Shown here piece by piece: positions 1 to 12,899 of a DNA stretch of 64,000 nt. The position numbers and the translations under genes were made by a program. Source of the stretch: Terebella lapidaria (Eukaryota; Annelida; Polychaeta; Terebellida; Terebellidae); NCBI GenBank assembly GCA_949152475.1, contig OX424567.1:27739402-27803401 (forward strand). The letters are read 5' to 3'. Each line of letters opens with the position of its first letter. The first letter of the stretch is position 1. The notes below the pieces were generated by a model that had not been told where the DNA came from, searched no databases, and saw only the letters and a list, made by a program, of their open reading frames with translations.

Positions 1-860
1 GTGGTCACCCACAGAGCTAGTTCCGTCAGTTACTGCAAAACACTTTTTGTTTTCTCCCAGTTCTGAATATAGGCAGCGACTTTTTGGCGTGGTTTGTTCG
101 ATATTGTTCATGCATTCTGCAATTTGTATGAGATTCGTGGAGGCCATCACTTATTACTGCATTTCTGGTTTTTGCTCTTGAGACATCATTTGATTTTCAT
201 AGGTAGTGGAAAGCTACATAAAGGTAATAAACATTTATACAGGAAATCAATTTGCTATTTTATTGTTGTTTGTGATTCAGTAGAATAACACATTAAATTG
301 ACAAAACAATTCTTTCCTCAGTGGTTCTATAAAGTGTTGCTCTCAATTTCACATTATGGAATTCCAGGGTCAATACCACTAGAATGTTGTCATTGGCTCT
401 CGATGTATTTTCCACTCAGAACTGCGTAGAGGTATTTTGGAGTTCAAGTATCTGATATCTCCCTGAATCTTTTGCCTGTCATAGTGAACGACACTCCTGA
501 AATCTCTTGCATGTTTTATGGATCTGTCATGGTTTGCATACGAAAAAGTGGTCAGGTTCAAACACGTGACACTTTCCCACATTTCCGAATCCTTGATAAC
601 GTTTGATATAAACTGTCATCCTGCAGTTCACTGGTAATTGGGCTTCTCTCAAAGTGGTCCCAATCAATGGTTATTAGGTATATATATTATAGCAGGGCAG
701 ATATCTGCACAAAGTTGTGTTTTGTTTTAGCAATGACCATTTGATTGTCCTTGAGAGGTCGTTAGTATTTTGCAGGGGGTGGCGATCTAATCTCATCTGC
801 TGATAGGTCTGGCGATATGGGAAAACCGACAGATTGTCATGTGGATGGGATTGGAGAGAT

Positions 861-875
861 GGGGGGGGGGGGGGG
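861..875. repeat. Poly-G homopolymer, 15 G
   Basis: An uninterrupted run of 15 G in block A. The equivalent site in block B (33928-33937) has 10 G, so the tract has changed length between copies. Assembly error at such runs is also possible. Confidence 0.9.
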
Positions 876-1587
876 TGTCCTCCAGATATCCACAGACAAA
901 TGGCAAATAAATAGCAGTAGCGGAATTATGTGCGTTTTCTGGAGTCGCACGTTGAGTGTCTATTCTCGCTGGGTGGGATATTTGTGTTAAGATCAATGAC
1001 TTGTAGACACAAATATCAAGCCCAGATGGATTTCAAACCCATTATCGTTGGTCAATACGACGTCTGCCATCATATTGTGGGACTATTTCCCTTGTGGATC
1101 AATACCATGATCCAGATAGGGACGTGTATCTGACGCTGGTGAAGGCAATGAATTCTCGTTGGAAATGACACATTGGTATATCGGAAGTTGATTATTTCAT
1201 GATGTCTACATGTAGTTTTGGAATTTACGTATTCCTGAGTGAGTTGCTAGAAGAGGTTAACATAACAGCAACAAAATTAGTTAAATGTGTATTATTGGGG
1301 AAAATGATGATAATCGACCCTATTCCATACTTTGTGCTGATGTATTTGTGGAATTGGGTGGCCAGAAATATTCAATTAAATGAGGTGTTTACATTCTCAA
1401 CACAATTCATTCACATTGACAATAATTCGTGATTGCTAAAACCTTTATTAGTGAAACATATTTGCTACTTCAATCACACGTAGTGTGGAGTACAAATACC
1501 ATGAGAACAGGCGTAAGCTGGCGTATGAATACATAAGTGCTGTGACCCGTTCACGTTTATTGTTTTTCCGGAAGTGAAGTGTTTCGT

Positions 1588-2365
1588 ATGATAGCCCATA
1601 GGTGACAGGTGCGGGAAATTTTTTTTGATGTTTTTCCTATTAAAAACCTTGCACGTTCGAACGTAGAAAGTTCAAAACTACCACGTTCGCACGTGGAAGC
1701 ATTTAGCGCTATCACGTTCGCACGTGGTAACTTTAAAACTTATCGCGTTCACACGTAGAAATATTTTAGGCTTCCACGTTCACACTTAGAATGTCCAAAG
1801 CTACCACGTTCACACGTGGAAACATTATATGCTTTCAGGTTCGCACGTAGAAACTTTAAAACTTATCACGTTCGAACGTAGAAAGATGTAGGTTTCCACG
1901 TTCACACGTAGAAAGTTTCAAAGCTACCACGTTCACACGTGGAAGCATTTATACCTTTCCACGTTCGCACGTAGAAAGATTTAGGTTTCTACGTTCACAC
2001 GTAGAAAGTTTCAAAGCTACCACGTTCACACGTGGAAGCATTTATACCTTTCTACGTTCGCACGTAGAAAGATTTAGGTTTCTACGTTCACACGTAGAAA
2101 GATTCAAAGCTACCACGTTCACACGTGAAAGCATTTGATGCTACCACACCCAAATCTTTGCACGTGCGAACGTGGTAGCTCCTGAAGTTTCCACGTGCGA
2201 ACGTGGAAGCGTTAAATACTTCCACGTGTGAACGTGGTAACTTCGGACTTTCCACGTGTGAACGCAACGTGAAAGTGTTAAATGCTTACACGTTCGAACG
2301 TGCTAGCTTTTTGCTGGAAAAGACATAGAAAATTTTTACGCGCATGTCCCCTATGGGCTTCCGTA
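1588..2365. mobile_element. Fold-back MITE with palindrome array, flanked by 7-bp target duplication
   Basis: A 778-bp insertion is present in block A and absent from the matching place in block B (34646-34652). The flanks carry a perfect 7-bp duplication GTTTCGT (1581-1587 and 2366-2372) that occurs once in B. The ends are imperfect inverted repeats sharing GCCCATAGG followed by GACA and GCG. The interior (about 1650-2305) holds about 21 copies of a 15-bp near-palindrome, CACGTTCRCACGTRG, spaced by 15-25 bp. The first 16 or so read in one orientation and the last few read as the reverse complement (CACGTGYGAACGTGG), switching near 2150. It encodes no protein and would need a transposase in trans. 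The superfamily is not assigned. Confidence 0.9.
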
Positions 2366-3130
2366 GTTTCGTGTGTCCATGTGCCTGAAATGTCCCTAAT
2401 TGCGAGCGTTGTTTGATGGAACATTACTGGTATTCTTTTCATCAAATCTGGCCTTATGTTTGCTTGGTCGACTCAACAATGGCTTTTTGTCAACGAAGTG
2501 AAGTCGACGCTACCATTTGATTAGCGTTCAGCTTCAGAAACGATTATTTCATGAAAGTTACTGAGTCTTCTTTGAGACGCCCTCGACTTCATCAGTGGCA
2601 GTCATGTTCTATTAGCTAAGATAGTTGCAACACACTATATTTTCTATAGTCAGAACCCAGACATCCTTGATACTGACATTTCCCACTTCTTGTACTTCAC
2701 CGGAAAACAGGCCAGGTTTGACACTTTGCGAGTGTAAAACTTTGGGGCAACTTTTGGAGTGATCGTTTTGGATCAGTGATATGACATGTTATTTTAGCTA
2801 TGAAAGGCTCCACTCATTTAGATGGAGTAGTCCTGAGTTGGCACTGGACAGAGAGCATCAGCCTGTAATACTTTGTACATATGTACACTCATGTATTCAT
2901 TAGGCCCCGCATGCTTGTTTTACATTTGGTTTTGAATACATGTTACATGTCATATTAGTTAAAACTGACTTTGGTTACATTTAAGATACATTCAAACTTG
3001 ATATGCTAAATAAAATATCTAATTGTCTATCTGCCAATTTTAGAAATCTTGGAATTACCCTGAGTAGCATGAAACGTTTAGACATTTGCTACTTTATAGT
3101 TTGTCTAAGGGTATTGATGAACGTTGACAT

Positions 3131-3347
3131 TGACCTGAAAAATTCTTGCCCAGTCGTCATTTTTCATTCTCGACGATATCTCGGAAATGGTGCATCGTAG
3201 AGCGAAATGGACGTTATTTTCGGACCCGTGGCTGTAGATGAACATGTCTATTGGTGATGAGGGATGTACTTTGACCTTGACTTGAATTTTTTGTCCTGTC
3301 GGCATTTATCACTTTCGTTGATATCTTGGAAAGGGTGCTTAGTAGAG
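3131..3347. repeat. Imperfect direct repeat pair of about 70 bp, block A only
   Basis: Positions 3131-3202 and 3278-3347 match each other imperfectly (TGACYTGAA, then GATATCTYGGAAA, GGTGC and GTAGAG). They lie in about 430 bp of block A (roughly 3095-3525) that has no counterpart in block B near 35410-35460. No coding potential was seen. It may be a fragment of another dispersed repeat. Confidence 0.6.
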
Positions 3348-4402
3348 AGTCCGGACATGTTGCCCTAGAGATATGTCTTCAGGGTGTCAAGTTTGTCCTT
3401 CGCTTACATGTAATTGCATAAATGTCCTATAGGTCTCAAGGCCTAATGAGTCATGTCTCTCTTGAGGCAGCATTTTCTTTTTCTCGTGCTTCACACTGAA
3501 ATGCGTCTAGTTTGGTTTCATTTTTAAGATTTCAGGAGCACCTAGTTCAGATCAATCATGGTACATGATGGAACAATATAATATACCATTAGATTTACTT
3601 TCTTTCAGGTGATTATGTTGTGAGATACCTTGACCTTGACCAAATGCCCAGATGATTCTTTCCATATAAAGATTTATGGTCGGAAATGATGCTTATAGAT
3701 TAATTGACTGAATAACTAAACTCTACACTTAGATATGAATTCAATGTTTTGATAAACATTATTGATCAATAATGATTGCTGATAAAAAAAAAACAATTAA
3801 TCAGATTTTCATTACGCCATTGAAGACCTTTCCTGCGGATATTGCCACCGAACGATCTGAAGTGGCGTGGACTGTATATTGCCTCATTAGCATACGACCT
3901 TCAGCTAATTTGCATACGCCCTTGTGTCCACTGCTATGTGGGCGTGTTAACTTATGATTGCTAATGACGTGACCTCGAAGGGGAAACAACCTAGGGGAAA
4001 CAACTTCTTTTTTTTCGTGATCTGGGATCTTTCAATTATATTTTGATATTAATTACATGTACTGGTATAACCTTCCCTATTGATGTGGTTTCTCTCGTGT
4101 TTGTTAACAATCGGTAGATCACCCAAACTACATGCTTGGCTCAAGTTGATATTTCAGTATCTTCGAATTCCACCTCCATGTGTGTAGAATGTTTCATGGA
4201 AAATGTCGGTAGGGTATTATATCAATGTGATGCATATGAACTGCATATGGGTACATAAAATATTGTTATTGTACAATAAAAATGTTTCTGATGACACCAT
4301 CGTATCTTTGGATTATAATGTTTGGCCGGGCTTTCTTTCTATTCCAAAATGTTTCTTATTGTCATCATCAAAATCTAGTGGTGTTCGTGGTAACAGATTG
4401 AT

Positions 4403-4700
4403 ACTTACATTCATACCACCAAGCTGGTGTCACTGCTGGTGACTTATAATAAATACATATTTTCTTATCGTTTGGTTTGTGTCAGATTTCTATATTGTTT
4501 TAATTTGTTGCTGGGCAGTTGTGCACAAGTTCCATCAAAATTTACCAGGGACACATCTACATTCTACACACTGTTTGTCCCTCATGACGCTGGCGTGACT
4601 TTTGATTAAATGTTTGGTCTGGCGTTGTTTATATTCCAAAATGTTTCATTCTAGGTTTTTATCGGCATTATCACAATCTTTTGGAGTTGGTGGTAATGGG
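4403..4700. repeat. Member of a dispersed repeat family ending in ATGTAAGTATCAATCTAT
   Basis: This stretch has boundary sequence ATAGATTGATACTTACAT-like at its left, followed by CATACCACCAAGCTGGTGTCAC and then text including TTGCTGGGCAGTTGTGCAC and CCCTCATGACGCTGGCGTG. Related copies occur at 20100-20290, 36655-36960, 37279-37659 (inverted), 46010-46190, 47826-48115, 49484-49560 (a short end fragment) and 59115-59310. The spread and the private copies in B and C indicate a mobile or tandemly amplified repeat. No protein is encoded. Confidence 0.65.
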
Positions 4701-5384
4701 TACATCTCACTTAGATGTCAATGTACAAGTATCGATGCACCAATATTTCCTCCTCAGAGTTTGGGAAGAAGGGGAAGCCAGGCCCCCTGGTGAAGAGGAA
4801 TTCAACCTCCAAGACTTCTTCTTGTGGTGTGTAAATGAAATTCATATTGTCTGTGGAAGTGTTGTTGTGTTCGTCTACTTGTTTACATTACGATGCCATC
4901 ATAATGCTCAGTGGATGTCATCATAATGCATGCATGAATCAATATATCTTTCTTGACAGAGGAGTTGCTGGCAGAAATTTCTGATGGACATGTCACCAAT
5001 CAAGAAATGTTAAGATAGATCATACATAGATAATCTATTCAAATCGTTAATTCAATATCAACTTTTCTTCCTTCGAATTTCATAATATGAATACAGGTAG
5101 ACTCAGCAGAACGTCGTGAGAACCTACACAAGTTTGAGGTTCTTGAAATTGTTTCTTGGTGTGCTTATTATGACATGGTATATTCCACACAGATAAAGCA
5201 AATACTGCTTTTATCCTTAAAATAAATACAGCTTCATCAGGCAAAGTACAGATGCAGCAACACAAGTTCTCCCCTCTTCAGTTTGTTTTAAGTTGTTCTT
5301 GCAATGGTAATGTTTAATGTATTTCTCTCTAGTTTCAGTTTAACTCCATTTTGATATCAAGTTAGTTGTCCCAAAATCGTCAAT

Positions 5385-8375
5385 CAGTCCAGTCAAAGTA
5401 GGGGTTAACTTTGAACAAATTGCAACAGAATTTATTTTTGCATAAATGTTAACCCAGAGGTATTGTTAAAACCCTGTTAAAAAATACAAGAAAATCGAAG
5501 AGGGGGAAATACTGTTTTTCAGGGCTTTTTGAAAATGGCCACCGACCTGTCTCGAAAATCATATTTTTAGCTCAACTTTGCTTCTATGACAGATACAGTT
5601 ATGATTTTTGTGTGTATACCCATGTTTTAAGGTACCAGTCATCTAATGCACTCACTTGCGATACTCTATAAACCTTTTCTGCGCCTTAAAAAATTGATAA
5701 TTTTTGGATACAATTTGGACATATTTCCATTGTTTCAGGAACCACTAACATCATGAACATATCAATCAATAATCACGTTCTTTTACACAAAATATATAAC
5801 TCCGAAAGCACCTCATTGTTGGCGGGATAACAAGTAGGCCTACATGTCACCAATGTCTTCATCTTCTGTCGTCGGCGTGAGGGAGTTTGAACAGCTCACA
5901 CCACGACACTCCCCACAAGCCACAGAACACTCTAATCAATGTTTATGACACTTGCAACGCATGGAGGCACAGTCCGATTTACACTTGCAATGAATTGCTT
6001 CCAACAAAGACGTCGGCGCTGCATCCATAGCAGTCTCCTTCGGAACCAATTCTTCATTAGTGTGTGCCCATCCCCACTGTTCAGGATTCATTGTGTTTCC
6101 ATCATTGGAGCTGGTGAGGTGTTTCCATTCTTGGACCTGGTAATACACGCGCATGCTGTGGTACGCCATAGATAAGCAGGATGGGGGCAGATATTTCAGT
6201 TGTACGCTGCTGGTGTTCTTTGATACCTTTTCACAGAATTTCTGATACATCAGCTGGTCCAACGTGCCTTGGAATTTTCCATTGTAGAATGAATGTGATA
6301 AGTCCAGTTTCTCAAGCAGCAACAACATCCGTCACAGAAGACCCATTTCGGTAGAATACCTCTGCAGCTTTGGAGCTTCTTCAGGTTGGTTCCTTTTCCG
6401 ATTCCATAGATCCTTGATTTCGTGTCACAACCAAGAAACGCATGAGCAAACAATAAATGTTTGCTGACGGTATCTCCAAGGACTGCTTTAGTCCTGAATG
6501 CTCCACATCCGGCACTTTTTGCCAGATATTGTTCGCTCTCCAAAGGAGGTGAAGAAGATTTTCTGATGTGACTCAGTATGGTGACAAAACATCACAAGCA
6601 GGTCCGTGTCCTCGCCCAACACGACAGTGGTGTTATCTTCGGCAGACTGCAATGCCTTCTGGACGATCAGAGTGTCAGCATCCCCGGTAGCTTGTGTCAC
6701 CTGGTGTCCATGTCCAAGTAGAGTTGCCTTCAAAATGCCTATAAGCTTATGTTTATTCGACTTTTTCGCCAGGAACTCCTCATTCTCCATGGTCAACTTC
6801 ATGTCTGCTGTGACTTTCACGTCAGCACAATGGGATTGTTTGCCGCTTCTGCGAAGATGGGTGTTGTCTTTTGTCGTTGGACCTGCCACATATCCATCAA
6901 ATACGATGATCTTCTCTCCATATTCCCTCAAGAACGCAACATATTGGCTGCAGATCTCGGCATAGGTATTTCCTTTCATTCACGGAACATGATGCAGGAG
7001 TGCACCACCATCCAACACATACTTGACATTTCGGCTTATCTTGAGAAGGATTGGTCCAAATTGCATCTGCTAGTTGAGACTTTGCAGCTGGTGGAATTAA
7101 TCCCTTGCCCTCAAATAAGGCTGGTGGATAGCTGCAGAGTTCATACGTGAACAGCAATTCCAATTCCCCACATCTTTCACCAGCTGTGATCAATCTTTGG
7201 AAGAGTAGCTGTGGATCAACCTGCACGGAATCCTGACCGACTTTCACATGATTTCGGACTGCAAAGGTTATGGCCTGGTCCTTCTTTCCATACATTCTTC
7301 CCATTCATATTCTGAAGAACTTGTAGCCCAAGTTGCTTGGCAGAATCTACGTTCACTTCTTCACTAGCTACTACTCCACTAGTAATATTGTGGAGTGATG
7401 GTTCTTCCTTGAATGGATCATGTTGTTGAACGAAATCCAACACCAGCAGTGCATCTTGAGAGTCACGATGTTGTCGTGATGCAGAACAATCCTTGTGCTG
7501 CTCGGAAGTGATATAGAAGTTCCTGTGAATTCTTGCATGGTTTCATTCACCTTCGCGCATGCTGGAAGTGATAGAAGCCACACTGCTCTTTGTGCCTCTG
7601 TCATCCCTCTTCCACGTGTTAGACCTCCTGTGGACTTGATACTTCTCATCAAAACCTGCTCAATGACCAAGTCAGTGGACAGACCTGACCAAACCTTCTC
7701 AGTTCGTCTGACGACATGAAGTCCGGACGAAAACTATCTGAACACATCTGGATGACTCTCCGCCAGTTTCGACATCTGATCAAGGTTAATAGCAGCTGAT
7801 TTTGCATGATGGTTATGTCCAGACGCTGCAAAGTGAGGTAGCATTTGTGACACAGCTTTCAACTGTAGCTCCCAGTTCCCCGTTCGTTCAGCTTTGATGA
7901 AAAGGCACATGGTTCGAACAGTATCCAGGTACTGCAGCCACAACTGTGAAGTACGTTTTCCAGTGAGCATAGACATGTGGTCATCTATTTTGCCAGCTAC
8001 TTTCCCCATGACGTCATGGTATTTTTCTTCGCCAAGGCTGGAAGGACTATTCATTAGTTCATCAAGCAGTTGGCCCATCTCCTCAAAATCTTTACAATGA
8101 GTGCCATTTGCTGACAGCGGTTTCTATAGCTGCGCGTGCTGTATAGTACACGTGACCTCGTATGGCGCGCCACCAGGGTAAAATATCATGGTATGACGCT
8201 GCTGAGTTCCTTGCATCAAGGCTTGTTGCCCAAAAATCACATTTTCCCCACTACTATTTCCTTCTATATTTCACAGGGTGGTATCTAGATATTAATGATG
8301 CCAATAGTGGAGAAAAAGTTTCTGTTGCAATTTGTTCAAGGTCTGGCAGGATTTCAACTTAATTTGACTGGACTA
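5385..8375. mobile_element. TIR-bounded element of about 3.0 kb carrying a FEN1/XPG-like pseudogene
   Basis: Block A has about 2.99 kb here that is missing from B (near 38007-38016) and C (near 48786-48795), where the flanks are joined without a scar. The ends are inverted repeats: AGTCCAGTCAAA at the left, its complement at the right, then a subterminal 20-bp match (TTGAACAAATTGCAACAGAA) at about 5413-5432 and again, inverted, at about 8323-8342. Flanking AT or AAT could be a 2-3 bp target duplication, so the boundaries are uncertain by about 3 bp. The only coding remnant is the minus-strand nuclease-like gene. No DDE transposase, recombinase or polymerase was recognised. The element is either non-autonomous or uses this protein for its movement. 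Confidence 0.8.
5880..8140 (-). pseudogene. Decayed FEN1/XPG-like nuclease-fold gene with C-terminal Cys-rich tail
   Basis: Read on the minus strand from about 8140 to 5880, the frames join into one protein of about 720 residues. It matches, from memory, a multicopy family of uncharacterised invertebrate proteins (motifs HHAKSA, TDLVIEQVLMRS, GGLTRGRGMTE, LFTYELCSYPPALFE, LADAIW). The second half carries the acidic residues of a flap-endonuclease fold in order: VLDGG (about 7010), FDGY, GDADTLIV, GEDTDLLVMF (about 6610) and GCDTKSRIYGIGKG (about 6420). The last resembles the FEN1/XPG helix-hairpin GCDYxxxIxGIG. The end is Cys-rich: CKCKSDCASMRCKCHKH, then in a shifted frame CSVACGECRGVSC, reminiscent of CXC/TSO1 zinc-binding repeats. 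About seven frameshifts (near 7725, 7505, 7303, 7045, 6545, 6335 and 5937) and a TGA near 6980 show that it is dead. The role of the family is unknown. Confidence 0.75.
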
Positions 8376-10967
8376 ATTGTTGTTGTTTCATTGTGACAGT
8401 ACATTCTGTGTTCCAGTAATTATTATCTCTAAATGATGAACTGTTGTCATCATTTTAACATGAGTTCTCATTGCTCAAGCTTGGTATTCATGAAGTCGAT
8501 TGGCCGACTGATTAGGCCAGCAACAAATTGTACTTTCTCTGGACATCAATATTAAACAAAGCCACACAGCGCTGGGCACAAGGACGTATGTAAATTAGCC
8601 AACGGTCGTGTGGTGATGAGGCTTCAGATAGTTCTGCCACATCGGAAACTCAGTGGTAGTGTTTACAAGGAATGTGCGAGATTTAGGGATGAATATATGT
8701 ATCACGGTGGTCAACCTTCAGGGAGAAGGTCAGATAAAATCAGCAACCACTAAAATACATAAGTGGCGTATATATATATATTTATATATCATTTCGATTT
8801 TATTTTCGTGTGCAGGAAGTACACACCAAATCACACTCATACTTGCATCAGTTACTATTCAACAAAAAGTATTCTTCTTACACAGTAAGAAGCATCAGTC
8901 ATCAGTGCACGTGGTCAAGGTACCCGATAACATAATATGACTTCACTACGTGCTTTTTGTTATTATGAGATAATGAGAAACAAAATGAGTAAATGTCAAA
9001 ATGTCAGGGTATCTTATTACTCCAGGTAACAGATAATTCTAAGATCGTCAGACAATCGGATTTTTGAGGATCTGACATGTTTCACAGGGAATTACAAGAA
9101 CTATCAGTAGGGAGAATGTATGAGTTCCAACAAAAACACGTTGTCTGCTGAGACTATCCTAGCTAATAGGACATAACCGCAACCCTGTTCATTAGATGAC
9201 GCGGTCTATGCTGGGATCATTTCCAAAGGTGACCGGTCACGTTTTGGCTGGCGCGGGATCAATTATTATACGCCATTATTACCTTAGTTATTATGGTATT
9301 AACCCGACAACCAGCAGACCGAGTTGCTATGATTTCCGATGGCAATGATATCGATGTAATGATAACTGTGACATGTTTTCCACTAACTAGTTTTGTATTG
9401 AGCTTCATAAATATGACAAGCATCTTCATTGAATATTGACGCCCACTACAGCATAGACAGTACTCCTCCAACACGCAGACAAAGTCGAGCCCGCCTCAAG
9501 AAAGACTAGTGTAACTTTCTGGGAACGATCGAGTCTGACACTAGACGCCAATCGAATATTAGTGTCGACTCCACTTTGTTGCCAAAAAGGTTGGTCATTG
9601 TGGGGTCGACTAAGTCAACATGAGAGCATATGTGATAGAAAAGAAACTATTAATGTTGCACAAAGGATGAGTTAGTACATTCCATTAATCATCACTTGCA
9701 ATCATCGACGTTTTTGCAGGCCAGTGGACACATGAGTGTAAAACACTCCACATTCCTAATAACAAATAAAATACACTAGTCATAGCACTTACGTATTCAT
9801 ACGCCTGTACTCATGGTCTATATACTTCGCACTGCATGTGATTGAAATAGCAAATTTACTTCACTAATAACCATTTTGACAGCAATGAATCATTTTCAAT
9901 GAGACAATGACTTGTGTTGATAATGTAAACACTACATTTGATTGGATATTTTTGGCCACACGATTCCACAAATACACCAACAAAAATTATGCATTAGGGT
10001 GGCAGACCTTTGTCCTTTAATGATATTGATGTTTGGCAAATTATCTCAACACTGTGCGTTTTATGGGCAAACACTCAACGTTTTCCTCCTGTTGTTCCCC
10101 TCTTGTGTTAAGTCATGAGGCACAAATTCATTCCAAAATTAGAAATTATCAAGATTAAAACTGAATGGCACTTCGATATATCACTGCGTCATTTCCGAAA
10201 ATAATTCCTGGTCTTTACCAGCGTTCTCTAAGTCACCAGACACTGTCCTATCTGGATCATGGTATTGATCCGCAAAGGAAATAGTCCCGCCACAGGACGG
10301 CAGACGTCATATTGACAAACGATAATGATGGGTTTTAACTCCATCTAGACTTCATATTTGTGTCTTCAAACCATTGATCATAACACAAATATCAGCCCAC
10401 CCAGCAGGAATAAATACCCGACGTGCTTCATCAAAAAATACATACAATTCTGCTACTATTATGTTTTTATCTTTTGTTTTGTTTCTGCATATCTGTTTTG
10501 TTTCCGCAGAAGTTTGCCCCCATTTCTCCAGCCCTACTCACATGACAATTTTGCCATTATCCGATATCTCTGGTCACATCAATGGATGAGATAAGGTTGC
10601 CACCCCTTGCGAAATACTAAACACCCACCAGGTACAATTAAATACTCATTGTTCCAACAGGAGGACAGATCTGCATTACCACTGTTCACAAACTGAGACC
10701 TCTGATCAGAGAACACCTTTGAAGAGAGACCAGTTCACTGTTGCGTTGTTCCAATTTAAAAACCAGAATGTTTGGAAGGATCCACGAATACAAGGTACAT
10801 TGCCTGGTATGTTTACCCAAGATGAAAATTGTTGTATTAGTAAACCGTTATCTTGTAAAAAAAAGACGACTTCTGAAAAATTTGGGACAACTTCTGAATT
10901 GTTGTGTTTGAAACCCGTTATCAACAATCACTCCAAACTTTTACTCCAAGCAATAACTCCTAAATCT

Positions 10968-12683
10968 CGAATGAAACTATACTTACATCCAATTTAGTTT
11001 TCCTGGGCGATATACCTTCACAATTTTTGTTTTGAACTGCTGTAAAAATGTTTTGATCGAATACATCATGCATTGCCTGCATACCTCAGCAAACATCACA
11101 CTATCTGTCCTATACTTAAAACCATAACATGCCGTTGCCCACATATGATCCTGAATAGACCAGTGAAAATGGCCATACCTCAATCAATCGTTTGATAGCA
11201 GTTATTGACGAATTGGGAGTGAGAGAGATTATCTAGACGTCTGGAATTTTGTGAGGAAGGGGGTTGGGGGGTTGGGGGTGAGATGCTCGACAATCCGCCC
11301 TACTCTGTATCCATGGGTAACCCAGGCACACAGTGTGACTGGTTCATCTTAATTACTTGAGCATTAGGGTCCTCAAGTCCCAAAGGGGCGGGTTCTGCTG
11401 AAATGACCACCTTGCGAAGGATATAGTGATTAGATGGGAAGCAGGCTCTGTCGGATAAAGTTAGAATGCTGTACAGTAATGCAGGATCTATTTGCTGATT
11501 TTGGTATTTATCTATTTTCGTATTTCAATTTTTTTCGCATATATCAGTTAATTATGCAATGCATTATTTTCATATGGTCCCTTGAGTGTTTTTGTTCAAT
11601 ACACAGCTCCAATATGAAACACCTTTCACAAGACGTTATTCGCAAAATACCTGAGACCTATCTGAAATAACTCACGTCTTGAAACACCACATATGTTTCG
11701 CGTTTTTGTCCCACCATCTTTGAGCGCTGCACCCCTACTCTTGAGCCTTCCCACAACCATCTTCCACGCAATAACCTAGTTATTGCTTCCCAACCCTCCA
11801 ATGTTATTACACGGCGGGCATGCAGCACGTAGGTAGCTAGCATTTTGTTATTTCAGGAAACAAGTGCATGTGGGTGTGTTTGTTTTTAAGCGGGTATTCT
11901 TCCCGTACAAAGTCAACAGCATAAGTCACGACTCTTGCTCGGAATGTTTTCAGAAGTATAATATCCACTTATTCCAGCATGATAACAGATTACGAATGAT
12001 GCAGGATGTTTTCGTAAGTTTAAGTAGCAGATTTGATTACAGCTTGAGTAGCAGATTATCAGCAGAGTTAGACATATATGATATATCTCTGTCTGTTGTT
12101 TAGACATGCTGGTAATTGGCTATTTGCGTCTATAGCTTTGGAAAACGCTCCTCGCAGGTACTAAATCACATTTCCAAGACAAACAAACTGTTGTAGTGTG
12201 TATTCATAATATAACCAGAATATTCATCATCAATCCAACAACTGATGTGCTCAATCAACATTCATATAAGAGCAGTATTATAGATAACAAATAAATTTTC
12301 ATCAAAATGAAGTATTCCAATGACAATACAAACATAGTTGGATTTGAACACCACTCTCTCGCTAGATATAACTTCACTGAGATGTTTTTATGCAAGAAAA
12401 CCCAACGTTACCATCCAATCCATCGCGCATATAAGGATGACCTTTACCGTTCAGACATTTTTTTTTAGATTTTTTACTTCCTGGGAGACTACTGCTTGTT
12501 AAAACATGCCACTCGATCTTGCATGCAAACCGCGACATAGTGTTAATCTGTACAGGATGCAAGAGATTTCATGAGTGCCCTTCACCACGACAGGCAGGGA
12601 ATTGTGGGAGATATCAGATCCTCGACCTCCAAAATAGTCTCAGTTCTGAGTGGACAGGTCATCGAGAGCTAAAAGCAACATTC
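10968..12683. other. Segment present in A and C, deleted from B
   Basis: About 1.7 kb between TCCTAAATCT and AGGGGTAATGG is kept in A and, with differences, in C (about 51420-52745). In B the two sides are fused at 40550/40551. The triplet TCT is shared by the two breakpoints. I see no gene in it; it holds AT-rich sequence and a G-rich patch at about 11256-11280. Confidence 0.75.
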
Positions 12684-12899
12684 TAGGGGTAATGGTACTG
12701 GAATTATCATGATGTGAAAATAATTCCAGCACTTTTGAGAACCACTGAGCAATGCATAATGTTTTTGTTAGTCACAATTTTATCACAAAACTTGATGTAT
12801 GACAATGTTTTGTTTTTCTTCATTCGCATACAATTTTCTATTTTCTATGAATGAAAAATTGATTTGTGCAAAGAATCATGCACCCACAAATCGCATAAA

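Noticed and set aside
1650-2305. CRISPR-like array of spaced repeats
   Set aside because: The repeats are 15-bp palindromes with 15-25 bp recurring spacers in both orientations, inside a transposon with a target duplication in animal-type DNA. No cas gene is present.
5385-8375. Classification of the nuclease-bearing element as Crypton or Helitron
   Set aside because: It has inverted ends and no tyrosine recombinase or Rep/helicase motif, so neither class fits.
9259-9474. Minus-strand open frame also partly seen at 38850-39038 and 49727-49960
   Set aside because: Its repetition follows from the block duplication. The frames differ in start and extent between copies and show no domain.
10719-10997. 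Plus-strand frame of 92 codons shared with 40311-40583
   Set aside because: It is open in both copies only because they are nearly identical. The B version ends differently after the deletion, and no homology is recognised.
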